Shown: positions 7,426-16,406 of the stretch, in pieces
Layout of the letters: each line of letters starts with the position of its first letter
Position numbering within the stretch: the first letter of the stretch is position 1
DNA from: Chitinophaga pinensis
Lineage (GTDB): Bacteria > Bacteroidota > Bacteroidia > NS11-12g > UBA9320
Direction of reading: 5' to 3'
Length of the DNA stretch: 64,000 nucleotides
NCBI GenBank assembly: GCA_945907065.1
Contig: CAMDSC010000011.1
Coordinates: 1-64,000 of the forward strand
The notes under the pieces: generated by a model
Database searches by the model: none
The model's input: the letters and a program-made list of their open reading frames with translations, nothing else
What the model was told of the DNA's origin: nothing
Position numbers and translations under genes: made by a program

Positions 7426-8235
7426 ATGGACTATAAATTCAAAAAAATCCTAATTGGCTTTGATAACTCTGCTTCATCAGTTATTGCATTGCAAAAAGCA
7501 CTTCATACTTGTAAAGTTTTTAATACACCTTTATATGTTGTAAATGTTAAAGATCCTAAATCTAATGCCAAAGGATACAATATAAATATTCAAGAAGTGG
7601 CTGATACCTTTGGTGTGCCTATTCATTATATGGAAAAAACAGGTAATGTGAGTCGGGAAATTCATGCCACTGAAAAGGAGATAAAAGCCGACCTTATATT
7701 TATGGGTGCCCATGGTTTAAATGGGTTTCAGCCCTATTGGATTGGAAGCAATGCCCTTAGAGTTATTTCAGCCTCTAACTGTCCTGTAATTTCGGTTCAG
7801 GCCGATTCAGCTCAAACTGATTTTAAAAATATAATATTACCTCTTGACAATAGTTCAGAAACTCGTCAAAAAGTTCCTTATGCTGCAGTAATGGCCTTGG
7901 CTTTTGGAGCTACAATCCATATATTAAGTGTGAGCAAAGACAAAACTGAAGAAACCCGCAATCGGATAGAAATATATGGGAAACAAACCTTAAAATATTT
8001 AACAGATATAGGAATAAAAGTTACATATGATTTAAGACAAGGCAGCAGTGTAGCACAAACCTGTATTGATTACGCCATAGAAAGAAATGCCGGACTGATA
8101 ATGATGATGACCGAAACCGAAAGCAACAACTGGTTTATGGGCACAGTAGCGCAGCAATTGGTAAATCATTCACCCGTGCCAATTCTTTCAATTCATAGCC
8201 GCGATTTGTATCTTTCAGGAGACACAGGGTATTAA
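7426..8235 (+). CDS. Universal stress protein, tandem UspA domains
   Basis: A 269-residue cytoplasmic protein of two Usp domains (about 1-128 and 132-260). The first keeps the ATP-binding signature G94-xx-G97-x9-G107-S108 (GAHG ... GSN). The second has lost it (MTETESNNWFMGTVAQQL), so probably only the first binds nucleotide. Tandem Usp proteins accumulate under starvation or respiratory stress; the partner is unknown. A possible -7 box TACCTTCG lies at 7400-7407, 19 bases before the ATG, without a clear -33 element. It is a single gene. Confidence 0.93.
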   Translation: MDYKFKKILIGFDNSASSVIALQKALHTCKVFNTPLYVVNVKDPKSNAKGYNINIQEVADTFGVPIHYMEKTGNVSREIHATEKEIKADLIFMGAHGLNGFQPYWIGSNALRVISASNCPVISVQADSAQTDFKNIILPLDNSSETRQKVPYAAVMALAFGATIHILSVSKDKTEETRNRIEIYGKQTLKYLTDIGIKVTYDLRQGSSVAQTCIDYAIERNAGLIMMMTETESNNWFMGTVAQQLVNHSPVPILSIHSRDLYLSGDTGY

Positions 8236-8337
8236 CCTTATTATTAATTACCCAATATCTAAGCATAATTGTACAAATAATTAGAATCACCTGCTTTACT
8301 GTTTAGAATTATTACTTAGGCTCATACACTTAACCTC

Positions 8338-8345
8338 TAAATTTG
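8338..8345 (+). promoter_or_regulatory. Possible -7 promoter element of the large TPR gene
   Basis: TAAATTTG at 8338-8345 fits TAnnTTTG exactly and lies seven bases before the ATG at 8353, which would give a nearly leaderless mRNA or favour the second ATG at 8362. No good TTTG is seen at the -33 position, so support is partial. Confidence 0.35.
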
Positions 8346-8352
8346 CCGTTTA

Positions 8353-11300
8353 ATGAATATTATGCGCAAGTTTTTTTTATTGGTATCGGTTGCAATTGCC
8401 GGAATTGTTCAGGCACAAAAAACTCAGGTTTATTCCAACCCCGATTACTATTATAATTATGCTTTAGAATTATTTCAAAAAGAGCTATACGGCCCGGCCA
8501 TACAACAATTTTCAACTTATATTTCTTTATCTACCGATCCACTTAAAAAAAGCGATGCAGAAATATATCGCGCCGTTGGCCATCTTAAATCAGGCCACGA
8601 AAATTCTGAAATCACCTTAGAAGAAATGCTTGACAAGCATCCTGAAAATGCTTTAAATAATCTGGTATATTTTGAATTGGGCAATTACTATTTTGATAAC
8701 AACAAGTTTAAACGAGCTGCGGGATATTATGCAAAAACCGATATTTCAGGATTAAGTGAAGAGAAAACAGATGAAATGAATTTTAAAATGGGCTATTCAT
8801 TTTTTAAAGCAAAAAAGAATGATTTGGCTAAATCGCATTTTGAAAGCTTGCGAAATCAACCCGGTGAATACTATGCCCGAACCAATTATTACTACGGCTA
8901 TATGTGCTACATGGATAAACAGTATGATTGTGCCCTTAAAAGCTTTGAAAAAATAAAAGACGAAGGATTTGAGTCCATCCCGATTTTTATTGCTCAAATG
9001 TATTATGCCAAAGCTGAGTATCAAAAAGCCATTGATTACAGCAATAAAATAAGTAAGGAGAAATATGCCAACGACCTTAATTTAATAAAGGGAAAATCAA
9101 ATTTTCAGTTGGGAAAATATGACGAAGCCAATAAATATTTTAGCAAGTGTGACCTTACCAACCTAAAACCAACCGATGAAGAACGCTATGAAATAGGCTA
9201 CACCGCCTATACACAAAAGAAATATGAAGATGCCAATTCACAGTTTATAAAACTTACTGCTTTGGATTCTCCACTTGGGCAAATCTCCAATTTTTATTTA
9301 GGTCAATCGTTTTTAAAACTTAATAAAAAACAAAATGCCTACAATGCCTTTGGCGAAGCCAAGCGGATGAACCACAATGCAGAGGTTAAAGAATCGGCTC
9401 ACTTTAATTATGCTAAGTTGGCTGTGGAATTAGGCTACTCCAATGTGGCCTTAAAATCCATTCAAGATTTTATTACCGATTTTCCAAAGTCGGAATTTAA
9501 TGACGATGCCAAAGGATTATTGGCCGAATTGTTATTACAAACCAAAAACTACAAACAAGCTTGCGAAATACTTTCAGACCTAAAATCCTACAATGCCCAA
9601 AGTAAAATGGCTTACCAAATGGTACATTTTCACTATGCCGAAATTTTATATGACAACAAAGAATTTACCGAGGCTGAAAGTTATTTCAAGAAATCTTTAA
9701 AATATGTTTCAGATAAAAAACTGGAAGGTGAAGCTTGGTATTGGTTGGGCGAATTAGCTTATAAAAACGAAAAATATACCGATGCAATTAATAACTTTAA
9801 TCGGTTTATAAATATGAGTGACGGCAGCCAAAGCACTTTGTTTAATAATACATTTTACAACATTGGCTATTGTTATTACCTTGACAAAAATTATACTCAG
9901 GCTCTTAACTATTTTAAAAAATATAAAGACGAAAGCAGCTTTGTTCCTTCCAATGCCGACCGATATATTGATAATATGCTACGTTTGGCAGATAGTTATT
10001 TTATAACCGGACAATATGAAAAAGCAGCTGAAAGCTATGGTTTTGTAAGCAGCAAAAAAGTAAACACAAGCGACTATGCCATATTTCAACAGGGGATTAT
10101 TTATGGTTTGCTGGATAAGCGGGATTTAAAAATTGCTACGCTTCGCAATATTCCTCAAAGCTACCCCAAGAGCATTTATATTGATGATGCCATTTATGAA
10201 TTAGGGGCTGAATATTTGGAAGCTGAAAACTACAGTACTGCCGAAGGTTTCTTTAAAAAACTATTAACCGAACACCCTTTAAGTCCTCATATTGCTGATG
10301 CCTATCTCAAATTAGGTTTACTAAATTATAACCAAAAGAAAGAAAGTCAGGCTATCAGTTATTATCAGGAAGTGATTAAGCGGTTTCCAAAAACTACTGA
10401 ATCAGAAGTAGCTCTAGATGCTTTGGAAATTATTTATGTTCAGGGTGGCCGCGGTGATGAATACTTAGAAATGTTAAGTAAAATCCCCGGAGCAAAGGTT
10501 CGTTTGTCTTATCAGGATTCATTACTATACGAATCAGCCATTACCAATTATCGTGAAGGAAATTGTGTGAAAGCTATAGCTGGCTTTAAGAACTATTTAA
10601 CCAAATTTGGCATCAATGCATTTTTTTATATACCGGCTAATTATATGAAAGCTGAGTGTGAATACAAGGACAAAAAATACGACGATGCTTTACCTAACTT
10701 TAAAATAGTGGCCGAAGCCGAAAGAAACGAATACACCGAAAAAGCAGCCTTGCGTGTGGCTCGTATTTATTATATAAAAAAGGATTACAAAGCAGCTTTG
10801 CCTTACTATGATATTTTAAATAAAAACTCCAGCAACAAGGATAATACTGTTGAATCATTATTAGGATTAATGCGTTGCAATTATCAAACTGAAAATTATA
10901 CTGAAGCCAAACGCTATGCAATTGACCTTTTATCACAAACCAACGTGCCAAAAGATGTATTGGTAGAAACCAATATGAACTTGGGCCGAATAGCCGTGAT
11001 CGACAAAAACTGGCGAACAGCCCAGTTCCATTTTAATTATGTACTTAAAGAAAACAAAACTGCTTTGGGGGCTGAAGCCCTTTATAACAAGGCGGATATT
11101 GCGTATAACATGTCCAAACGTGATTCATGCAAAAGTTTAGTATTTAAGTTAAACGATGATTTTGCTTCTTACGAAAATTGGGTAGTAAAAGGCTTTATTT
11201 TACTAAGCGATGTATACCGCGATGAAATGGATTATTTCCAAGCCAGAGCTACCTTACAAAGTATTATTGATAATACCGAGATTAAGGAATTACTAGAAAT

Positions 11301-11379
11301 TGCCAAACGCAAACTGGAAGAATTAAATGCTTTAGAAAAATCAAGCAGCGAAGGTGTGAAAGAGGAAAAGGACGAGTAG
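8353..11379 (+). CDS. Large exported tetratricopeptide repeat protein
   Basis: A 1008-residue protein with a signal peptide (about 1-22, ending VQAQ) followed by TPR-like helical repeats along nearly the whole length. Typical units contain YYxGxxxFxxxxYxxAxxxF, for example FELGNYYFDNNKFKRAAGYY, YWLGELAYKNEKYTDAINNF and YELGAEYLEAENYSTAEGFF. It should be a periplasmic scaffold, like many long Bacteroidota TPR proteins; partners are unknown. The C-terminal tail is charged (LEKSSSEGVKEEKDE). Either the ATG at 8353 or the one at 8362 could start it. It is convergent with gldD. Confidence 0.88.
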   Translation: MNIMRKFFLLVSVAIAGIVQAQKTQVYSNPDYYYNYALELFQKELYGPAIQQFSTYISLSTDPLKKSDAEIYRAVGHLKSGHENSEITLEEMLDKHPENALNNLVYFELGNYYFDNNKFKRAAGYYAKTDISGLSEEKTDEMNFKMGYSFFKAKKNDLAKSHFESLRNQPGEYYARTNYYYGYMCYMDKQYDCALKSFEKIKDEGFESIPIFIAQMYYAKAEYQKAIDYSNKISKEKYANDLNLIKGKSNFQLGKYDEANKYFSKCDLTNLKPTDEERYEIGYTAYTQKKYEDANSQFIKLTALDSPLGQISNFYLGQSFLKLNKKQNAYNAFGEAKRMNHNAEVKESAHFNYAKLAVELGYSNVALKSIQDFITDFPKSEFNDDAKGLLAELLLQTKNYKQACEILSDLKSYNAQSKMAYQMVHFHYAEILYDNKEFTEAESYFKKSLKYVSDKKLEGEAWYWLGELAYKNEKYTDAINNFNRFINMSDGSQSTLFNNTFYNIGYCYYLDKNYTQALNYFKKYKDESSFVPSNADRYIDNMLRLADSYFITGQYEKAAESYGFVSSKKVNTSDYAIFQQGIIYGLLDKRDLKIATLRNIPQSYPKSIYIDDAIYELGAEYLEAENYSTAEGFFKKLLTEHPLSPHIADAYLKLGLLNYNQKKESQAISYYQEVIKRFPKTTESEVALDALEIIYVQGGRGDEYLEMLSKIPGAKVRLSYQDSLLYESAITNYREGNCVKAIAGFKNYLTKFGINAFFYIPANYMKAECEYKDKKYDDALPNFKIVAEAERNEYTEKAALRVARIYYIKKDYKAALPYYDILNKNSSNKDNTVESLLGLMRCNYQTENYTEAKRYAIDLLSQTNVPKDVLVETNMNLGRIAVIDKNWRTAQFHFNYVLKENKTALGAEALYNKADIAYNMSKRDSCKSLVFKLNDDFASYENWVVKGFILLSDVYRDEMDYFQARATLQSIIDNTEIKELLEIAKRKLEELNALEKSSSEGVKEEKDE

Positions 11380-11410
11380 GATTAATAATCAAAAGTAATA
11401 TCAAATCTAA

Positions 11411-11974
11411 TTATTCAAATTTAAAACTTCGAATCATTTGACCAATGTCTTGTTTAATAAAATCAACAACCGGGCCTATGGAATCAATGGTGGTGTAGCT
11501 ATTAAAATATAATGCTCCTCTAAAAAATTTAGACTTATTGTCGGTTAAATAAAAATTGTAAGGAGTAGCCGTTTCGCCATCTATTAAAAAATACATGCCG
11601 CTGCGGCCATTGCTGTCAGTAATTTCACCGTCGATAATATCACTTGCTTTTACAGTGTGTTTGTAAACCAAGTTTCGGCTGTCATGTATCAGCGTGTCCA
11701 ACTCTAATGAATTTTTAAAGGTTTTATAACTTAAATGCAAGGTGGCATCAAACGGCAAATAAGTTAAGTTATACCAATTGGAGCCTGCAGTATCCGATTG
11801 CATAATGCTATACACCGGTTTTTCAAACGAATAAGGAACTCCGTCACTCTGCCAAAGTTGGTAAACATGTTTTGGTAAATCAATTCGCGGATAGGCGTGC
11901 TGCTTGGGCAATGAAGGCTCCATGCATGAATAAATACTAAAAATAAATAGAAAATATATTAACGACTTTCGCAT
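11411..11974 (-). CDS. gldD: Gliding motility lipoprotein GldD
   Basis: A 187-residue lipoprotein with lipobox YSC at about residue 17. Family features: PKQHAYPRIDLPKHVYQLW near the N-terminus, PYSFEKP, YKTFKNSLELDTLIHDSRNL, YKHTVKASDI and the C-terminal DFIKQDIGQMIRSFKF. GldD is required for gliding and T9SS function in Flavobacterium johnsoniae, but homologues also occur in non-gliding Bacteroidota. Its start overlaps the gldE stop by one base (TAATG), so the two are translationally coupled at the end of mutY-ssb-gldE-gldD, a conserved Bacteroidota order. Confidence 0.93.
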   Translation of the reverse strand: MRKSLIYFLFIFSIYSCMEPSLPKQHAYPRIDLPKHVYQLWQSDGVPYSFEKPVYSIMQSDTAGSNWYNLTYLPFDATLHLSYKTFKNSLELDTLIHDSRNLVYKHTVKASDIIDGEITDSNGRSGMYFLIDGETATPYNFYLTDNKSKFFRGALYFNSYTTIDSIGPVVDFIKQDIGQMIRSFKFE

Positions 11975-13332
11975 TATTCGTCCTCCGCCTTTTCAGGATT
12001 AATAATGGTTTTTATTCGGTTAATTTTTCTTCGGTCAGCACTTTCAATTATAAAAGTAAAGACACCGTATTCAATTTTATCACCTATGGAAGGAATGTTT
12101 TGAGTTATTTCCATTATCAATCCTGCCAATGAATCCGACTCTCCTTTTACATCATCAAAATAACCCGGTTCGGCTTCTGTAATTTTTATAAAATCATTGA
12201 TAGAGATTTTACCCTCAAATACATAATTAAAAGCATCCAACTTAGAATAGGTCATTTCATCTTCGTCAAATTCATCTTTTATTTCACCAAATATTTCTTC
12301 TAAAATATCTTCTAAAGTTACTATTCCCAAGGTGCCACCATATTCATCAATAACCACCGCCATGTGAATATGCTTTTCCTGAAATTCACTTAGCAGGTCA
12401 TCTATTTTTTTAAATTCAGGAACAAAAAAAGCAGGCCGTAATAAGGTATTCCAATCTAGATTGGTGTGGTCATTTACATAAGGCAACAAATCTTTGATAT
12501 ACAAAACTCCTGTAATACTATCAAACGATTCCTCGTAAACAGGAATACGCGAATAGCCCCATTCATTAACCTTAAGCATCAGTTCGTCAAACAATATACT
12601 TTGCTCCACGGCCATTACATCCAAGCGCGATTTCATAATCTGCTTCACACTAATATTCCCAAAATTTACAAGGCTTTTTAGTATATTTTTTTCGTCAGTT
12701 AGGTCTTCATCTGAGGTTATTTCAATAGCATGATTCAGTTCTTCTAAAGAAACGGAATGTTGTTTGGTTTCAAAATATTTATCCAAAAAATTAGAGCTTT
12801 TGGTAAGTATCCAAATGAAAGGTTTTAATAATTTTTGGGAATAATAAAGTGGTATCGACATTCTGTGAACTACACTTACCGCATTTTGAGTTGCATAAAT
12901 TTTTGGAGTTACTTCGCTTATTAATACTATAATAAACGTTATAAGAACCACTTCAAATAAAAAACCTGCTACTGGGTATAACTCAAGTTGAAAAAGCATA
13001 CTGAGCAACAAAGAAGAACCTATAACTACAAAAATATTTGTAAAATTATTAATCAATAAAATACTTGCCAAAAGTGTTTTTCCGGCTTCTTCTTCATCTG
13101 GTTCACGCAAAAGTTTTATGGCAAACTGAGCCGATTTTTTTTCATCTTCTTTAAGTTCGGCTATATCAGATGGATTTAGAGAGAAAAAAGCATTTTCGGC
13201 TGCCGATGTAATGGTAGAAATAATTAGCATTACCAAAATAACTATAAATAGTATAATCACTAATCCCAAATTTGCCGACCAATTTGGGTTTATAAATAGA
13301 AATGTTAAATAATTATTCGGGTCTGGGTCCAA
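11974..13332 (-). CDS. gldE: Gliding motility-associated protein GldE (CNNM/CorC-type membrane protein)
   Basis: A 452-residue membrane protein. Residues 15-190 form a CNNM/DUF21 transmembrane domain with four hydrophobic segments, 205-330 a pair of CBS domains (including YSRIPVYEESFDSITGVLYI and MAVVIDEYGGTLGIVTLEDI), and 345-440 a CorC/HlyC C-terminal domain. The family includes Mg/Co transport-associated proteins. GldE supports GldD in F. johnsoniae, where overexpression partly suppresses gldB defects. The gene lies 25 bases after ssb. The first ATG in frame is used, and the N-terminus precedes the first membrane helix sensibly. Confidence 0.93.
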   Translation of the reverse strand: MDPDPNNYLTFLFINPNWSANLGLVIILFIVILVMLIISTITSAAENAFFSLNPSDIAELKEDEKKSAQFAIKLLREPDEEEAGKTLLASILLINNFTNIFVVIGSSLLLSMLFQLELYPVAGFLFEVVLITFIIVLISEVTPKIYATQNAVSVVHRMSIPLYYSQKLLKPFIWILTKSSNFLDKYFETKQHSVSLEELNHAIEITSDEDLTDEKNILKSLVNFGNISVKQIMKSRLDVMAVEQSILFDELMLKVNEWGYSRIPVYEESFDSITGVLYIKDLLPYVNDHTNLDWNTLLRPAFFVPEFKKIDDLLSEFQEKHIHMAVVIDEYGGTLGIVTLEDILEEIFGEIKDEFDEDEMTYSKLDAFNYVFEGKISINDFIKITEAEPGYFDDVKGESDSLAGLIMEITQNIPSIGDKIEYGVFTFIIESADRRKINRIKTIINPEKAEDE

Positions 13333-13357
13333 GTTTTATTAGATTTTTTAGATAATA

Positions 13358-13798
13358 TTATGAAAGTTCCCCCTCGTGAAATTCATCATCAGAAAAAGAT
13401 TCATTTATTCCTTCATGTAATTCTTCATTTTTAATATCAACAGGTTGATTATCATTTTCAAACCTATTTTTTTCTTTATTAACAATGGTTATATTTATTC
13501 CTCTTATTTTTTTTTGACTGCGGCTTACTCCTTCTTTATCTGTCCAGTTATCCGTTCTTATTTTTCCTTCCAAATAAATGGTATATCCTTTCTTAAGGTA
13601 CTTTTCGGCAATTTTAGCCAAGCTGTCCCAAAGTTCAATATTATGCCATTCGGTTTGTCGTATTCTATTGTTTTTTCTATCGGTATAAACCTCATTAGTA
13701 GCTAATGGAAACGTAGCAACCACTCTATTATTATCGAGATATCTAACATCAGGATCACGGCCTAAATTACCTAATAAAATAACCTTATTGACAGACAT
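13358..13798 (-). CDS. ssb: Single-stranded DNA-binding protein
   Basis: A 146-residue protein. The N-terminal OB fold is clear: VNKVILLGNLGRDPDVRY, TEWHNIELWDSLAKIAEKYL, KKGYTIYLEGKIRTDNW. SSB coats single-stranded DNA in replication and repair. The tail is short and acidic but ends DDEFHEGELS, not the usual DDxxPF tip that recruits partner proteins, so this may be a secondary SSB or one with altered partner binding. It is one base pair from mutY (stop/start spacing of two bases), in the repair and gliding cluster. Confidence 0.95.
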   Translation of the reverse strand: MSVNKVILLGNLGRDPDVRYLDNNRVVATFPLATNEVYTDRKNNRIRQTEWHNIELWDSLAKIAEKYLKKGYTIYLEGKIRTDNWTDKEGVSRSQKKIRGINITIVNKEKNRFENDNQPVDIKNEELHEGINESFSDDEFHEGELS

Positions 13799-13800
13799 AA

Positions 13801-14952
13801 TTACATAAAATAATTTTTCACTTCCTTGCTTTCAATATACTTGGTAATTAGCCGTGGAAGCGAATAAAACTCAGTTAAACTTTTAATTTCAACTTCAAAG
13901 GTATTATTTTTTTCAGATGTAACTTTATATTTATTTTTAAAATCAGTCGGATTAATACTGTCTTGCCTATCTGTTGATACTGATTCAGAAACATTATGAT
14001 GCGTTTCATTTTTCAAGGCTACCAAGTAAAAAGTTGCAGCAATTACTCTATGACTTAATATATGTTTAAGAACTAATATGTCAAACAATTCAAAGTCTCC
14101 AAAATCGTTTTTTATTACCTGAAAAAAATCATTTTCGTTGCTTTCACCTTCCATTTCATATAATGGAAATGTATACATATTTTTCCAAATAGCGTTAGCG
14201 GTTCTTTTAGTAATAAGGGTTTTATCATTGGCCAAAAGAGGAACTACAAAATTGAAAAAGAGTTTTTTAGAAACCGTTTTTTTAGACTTTAAAGGATAAG
14301 AAAGCATTGTATTATCTTTTCGTGAAAGGCAAAAAGCTTCAAGCGGGCAATTAGTACAATTTGGATTTTGAGGTCGGCAAACTAACGACCCCAGTTCCAT
14401 CATGGCCTGATTATGTGTGGCCGGATGATTCTTATCTAAAACTTGGTTGGCAAGTTCCTTTATAATTTTAATACCTTTTGAAGTATTTGCAGGTTCATTT
14501 ATTTTAAATAACCTTGAAATTACACGTATTACGTTTCCATCTACCACAGCAACCGGTTCGTCATAGGCTATTGAAGCAATAGCGGCAGCTGTATATTCAC
14601 CAACCCCTTTTAATTTCAATAAATCATTATAATTTCCAGGAAAAACACCGTTTAATTCAAAATAAATATGTTTAGCTGTTTGCAAAAGGTTTCTCGCTCG
14701 GGAATAATAGCCAAGACCTTGCCATAATTTTAAAACCTTGTCTTCAGAAGATTCAGCAAGGTTTTTTAGCGTTGGAATTTCATTTATAAATTTCTCAAAA
14801 TAAGGAGTTCCTTGTATAACCTGAGTTTGCTGTAAAATAATTTCGGAAAGCCAAATAGTATAAGCATCTTTAGTTTTTCGCCATGGCATTTGCCTGTGAT
14901 TAGCATCATACCATTGAGCAAGTTGATAACTTAGGGAGTCGTGATCTTCCAA
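13801..14952 (-). CDS. mutY: A/G-specific adenine DNA glycosylase MutY
   Basis: A 383-residue base-excision repair enzyme that removes adenine mispaired with 8-oxoguanine. The catalytic Glu is E37 (WLSEIILQQTQ), the helix-hairpin-helix is LKLKGVGEYTAAAI, and the catalytic Asp is D138 (VAVVDGNVIRV). The 4Fe-4S loop has C192, C199, C202 and C208 with spacing C-x6-C-x2-C-x5-C. These positions equal those of E. coli MutY. A C-terminal NUDIX-like 8-oxoG recognition domain starts near residue 230. It is the first gene of the mutY-ssb-gldE-gldD unit, after a 284-base gap shared with the divergent HU operon. Confidence 0.97.
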   Translation of the reverse strand: MEDHDSLSYQLAQWYDANHRQMPWRKTKDAYTIWLSEIILQQTQVIQGTPYFEKFINEIPTLKNLAESSEDKVLKLWQGLGYYSRARNLLQTAKHIYFELNGVFPGNYNDLLKLKGVGEYTAAAIASIAYDEPVAVVDGNVIRVISRLFKINEPANTSKGIKIIKELANQVLDKNHPATHNQAMMELGSLVCRPQNPNCTNCPLEAFCLSRKDNTMLSYPLKSKKTVSKKLFFNFVVPLLANDKTLITKRTANAIWKNMYTFPLYEMEGESNENDFFQVIKNDFGDFELFDILVLKHILSHRVIAATFYLVALKNETHHNVSESVSTDRQDSINPTDFKNKYKVTSEKNNTFEVEIKSLTEFYSLPRLITKYIESKEVKNYFM

Positions 14953-15173
14953 TTTAAAATTTATATTTCAATACTATGACTTTTTGCTAAAAATTGTTTT
15001 GCTAATTTTATCTATAACCAAAATTTATTTATTAATAGAAATTTGCAAACAAATCCATCTTTTGAAAATAATATTTTGTCAAAAATACAAACATTCAAAT
15101 TAAACTATTGAGAAGTTAAAATTGACAAATAAAGGTCTTAAGATTATTAAATAATTTTATCTAACTAAATCAT

Positions 15174-15206
15174 TTTGGCTTGTTTATTAAATTTTTTTTA
15201 ACTTTG
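15174..15206 (+). promoter_or_regulatory. Strong Bacteroidota promoter of the HU operon
   Basis: TTTG at 15174-15177 (in ATTTTGG), 21 bases, then TAACTTTG at 15199-15206. Both boxes match the consensus perfectly. Transcription should start near 15212, about 25 bases before the HU ATG. It overlaps the upstream in-frame extension of the HU frame, which argues for the internal start. The rest of 14953-15173 is very AT-rich with no other clear feature. Confidence 0.75.
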
Positions 15207-15236
15207 TTTGCAGCCCTAATAAAAAACGAAAACGAT

Positions 15237-15545
15237 ATGACCAAAGCAGATGTAATCAATGAGATAACAGAAAAAACCGGAATAGAAAAAATTGCGGTAC
15301 AAGAAACTGTTGAAAGCTTTTTTAAAGTAATTAAAAACGCAATGAACGATGGTGAAAATGTATATTTCAGAGGATTTGGAAGCTTTATTCTTAAAAAAAG
15401 AGCAACAAAAGTAGCTCGTAATATCTCTAAGAACACTCAGCTTACAATTCCTGAACATTTTATCCCAAAATTTAAACCTGCTAAAGTTTTTGTTGAAAAA
15501 ATAAAGAAAAGCGACAAGGTTAAAAGTAAAGCAGCTTCAGCATAA
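15237..15545 (+). CDS. HU-family DNA-binding protein
   Basis: A 102-residue histone-like nucleoid protein. It begins MTKADVINEITEKTGIEK, has the dimerisation helices, the FRGFGSFILKKRATKVARN segment and a C-terminal arm region ending in a Lys/Ala-rich tail. HU bends and compacts DNA. The open frame extends to 15180, but that would translate through the perfect promoter at 15174-15206, so the ATG at 15237 is chosen. It is the first gene of a probable operon reaching to rlmH. The basic tail (KKSDKVKSKAASA) is slightly longer than E. coli HU. Confidence 0.95.
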   Translation: MTKADVINEITEKTGIEKIAVQETVESFFKVIKNAMNDGENVYFRGFGSFILKKRATKVARNISKNTQLTIPEHFIPKFKPAKVFVEKIKKSDKVKSKAASA

Positions 15546-15559
15546 TTCTAAGATTACAA

Positions 15560-16291
15560 TTGTTTTCAAGTAAAAATTCTAAACGTCAACTCTATCTTGC
15601 ATTGGTAATTGCCGTATTGTTAGGGGTTATTACTTGGTTCGGGTTAAATTTTAATTCAGCAAAATACGACAAACCAATTGTTACCCAGAATGAAGCCGTT
15701 GGAAAAATAGATATTATTGCACTTCTTCAAAGATTTTCAGGTACCGACAAGGAAATAAATAGTTTAATAAAAAAACTTGAAAAAGATTCACTAAACCCTT
15801 CCAATATTGAAGCTTTAAAAAACTTTGGAACAAAAATACCCGTTGATGTTTATTCGGCTTATGCCCTTTATCTTCAAGGGATAAATGAAAAGAACAATAC
15901 ATTTCTACAACAAGCTGCGAGTTTGTTTTTTGAATCAGGAACTCACGATCCCGACTCATTGGCAGATAAAACCACCTACAGTGTTTATTCGATAAGATCT
16001 TGTGAAAGGATTTTAAAAACAGACTCAAAAAACTTAGCCGCTCTTACTTCAAAAGCCATAGCAATAGTATATTTTGGTGGAGCTATAATGGAAGGTGTGG
16101 GTATATTAAAACAAGTTGAAAGTATCGATTCAAACTATGTTGACGCCCAACATCATTTAATGATTTTAGACTTACAAAGCGGACAATTCAAAAAAGCAGA
16201 AAAACGTCTGAAAAAATTATTACATTTGCAGCCCGAAAATCAGCAATATGCTGAGATATTATTAAAATTAGAAACTCAACAAATTAAGTAA
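15560..16291 (+). CDS. Membrane-anchored TPR protein
   Basis: A 243-residue protein with an N-terminal signal anchor (residues 10-29, LYLALVIAVLLGVITWFGL) and an alpha-helical, TPR-like region facing the periplasm (for example IEALKNFG, FLQQAASLFFESGTHDPDSL, QSGQFKKAEKRLKKLLHLQPE). It starts at a TTG, 14 bases after HU, so it is co-transcribed with it. Such anchors between hup and rng recur in Bacteroidota, but the role is not known. The C-terminal repeat is the best TPR match. Confidence 0.85.
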   Translation: MFSSKNSKRQLYLALVIAVLLGVITWFGLNFNSAKYDKPIVTQNEAVGKIDIIALLQRFSGTDKEINSLIKKLEKDSLNPSNIEALKNFGTKIPVDVYSAYALYLQGINEKNNTFLQQAASLFFESGTHDPDSLADKTTYSVYSIRSCERILKTDSKNLAALTSKAIAIVYFGGAIMEGVGILKQVESIDSNYVDAQHHLMILDLQSGQFKKAEKRLKKLLHLQPENQQYAEILLKLETQQIK

Positions 16292-16299
16292 AAATATTT

Positions 16300-16389
16300 A
16301 TGCCAAGCGGAAAGAAAAGAAAACGTCACAAAATTGCTACTCACAAGCGTAAAAAACGTTTAAGAAAAAATAGACATAAGAAAAAGTAA
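16300..16389 (+). CDS. 29-residue AURKAIP1/COX24-domain peptide, probable mS38/bS22-like ribosomal protein
   Basis: A complete 29-codon frame (ATG at 16300, TAA at 16387-16389) starting MPSGKKRKRHKIATHK and continuing with alternating Lys/Arg. The composition and the KRKRHK...HKRKKRLRK pattern match the AURKAIP1/COX24 domain, whose mitochondrial member is ribosomal protein mS38 and whose mycobacterial counterpart is bS22. It should bind rRNA in the small subunit; this is family knowledge plus inference. It lies eight bases after the TPR gene and 17 before rng, within the operon. It is easily missed because of its length. Confidence 0.85.
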   Translation: MPSGKKRKRHKIATHKRKKRLRKNRHKKK

Positions 16390-16406
16390 TTTTTTAATTC
16401 AAATTA

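Noticed and set aside
14953-15170. Possible small RNA or gene in the mutY/HU gap
   Set aside because: Only AT-rich sequence with no frame, hairpin with U-tract or paired promoter boxes apart from the HU promoter.
15180-15236. N-terminal extension of HU
   Set aside because: It would be translated through a perfect promoter, and normal HU begins at the ATG at 15237.
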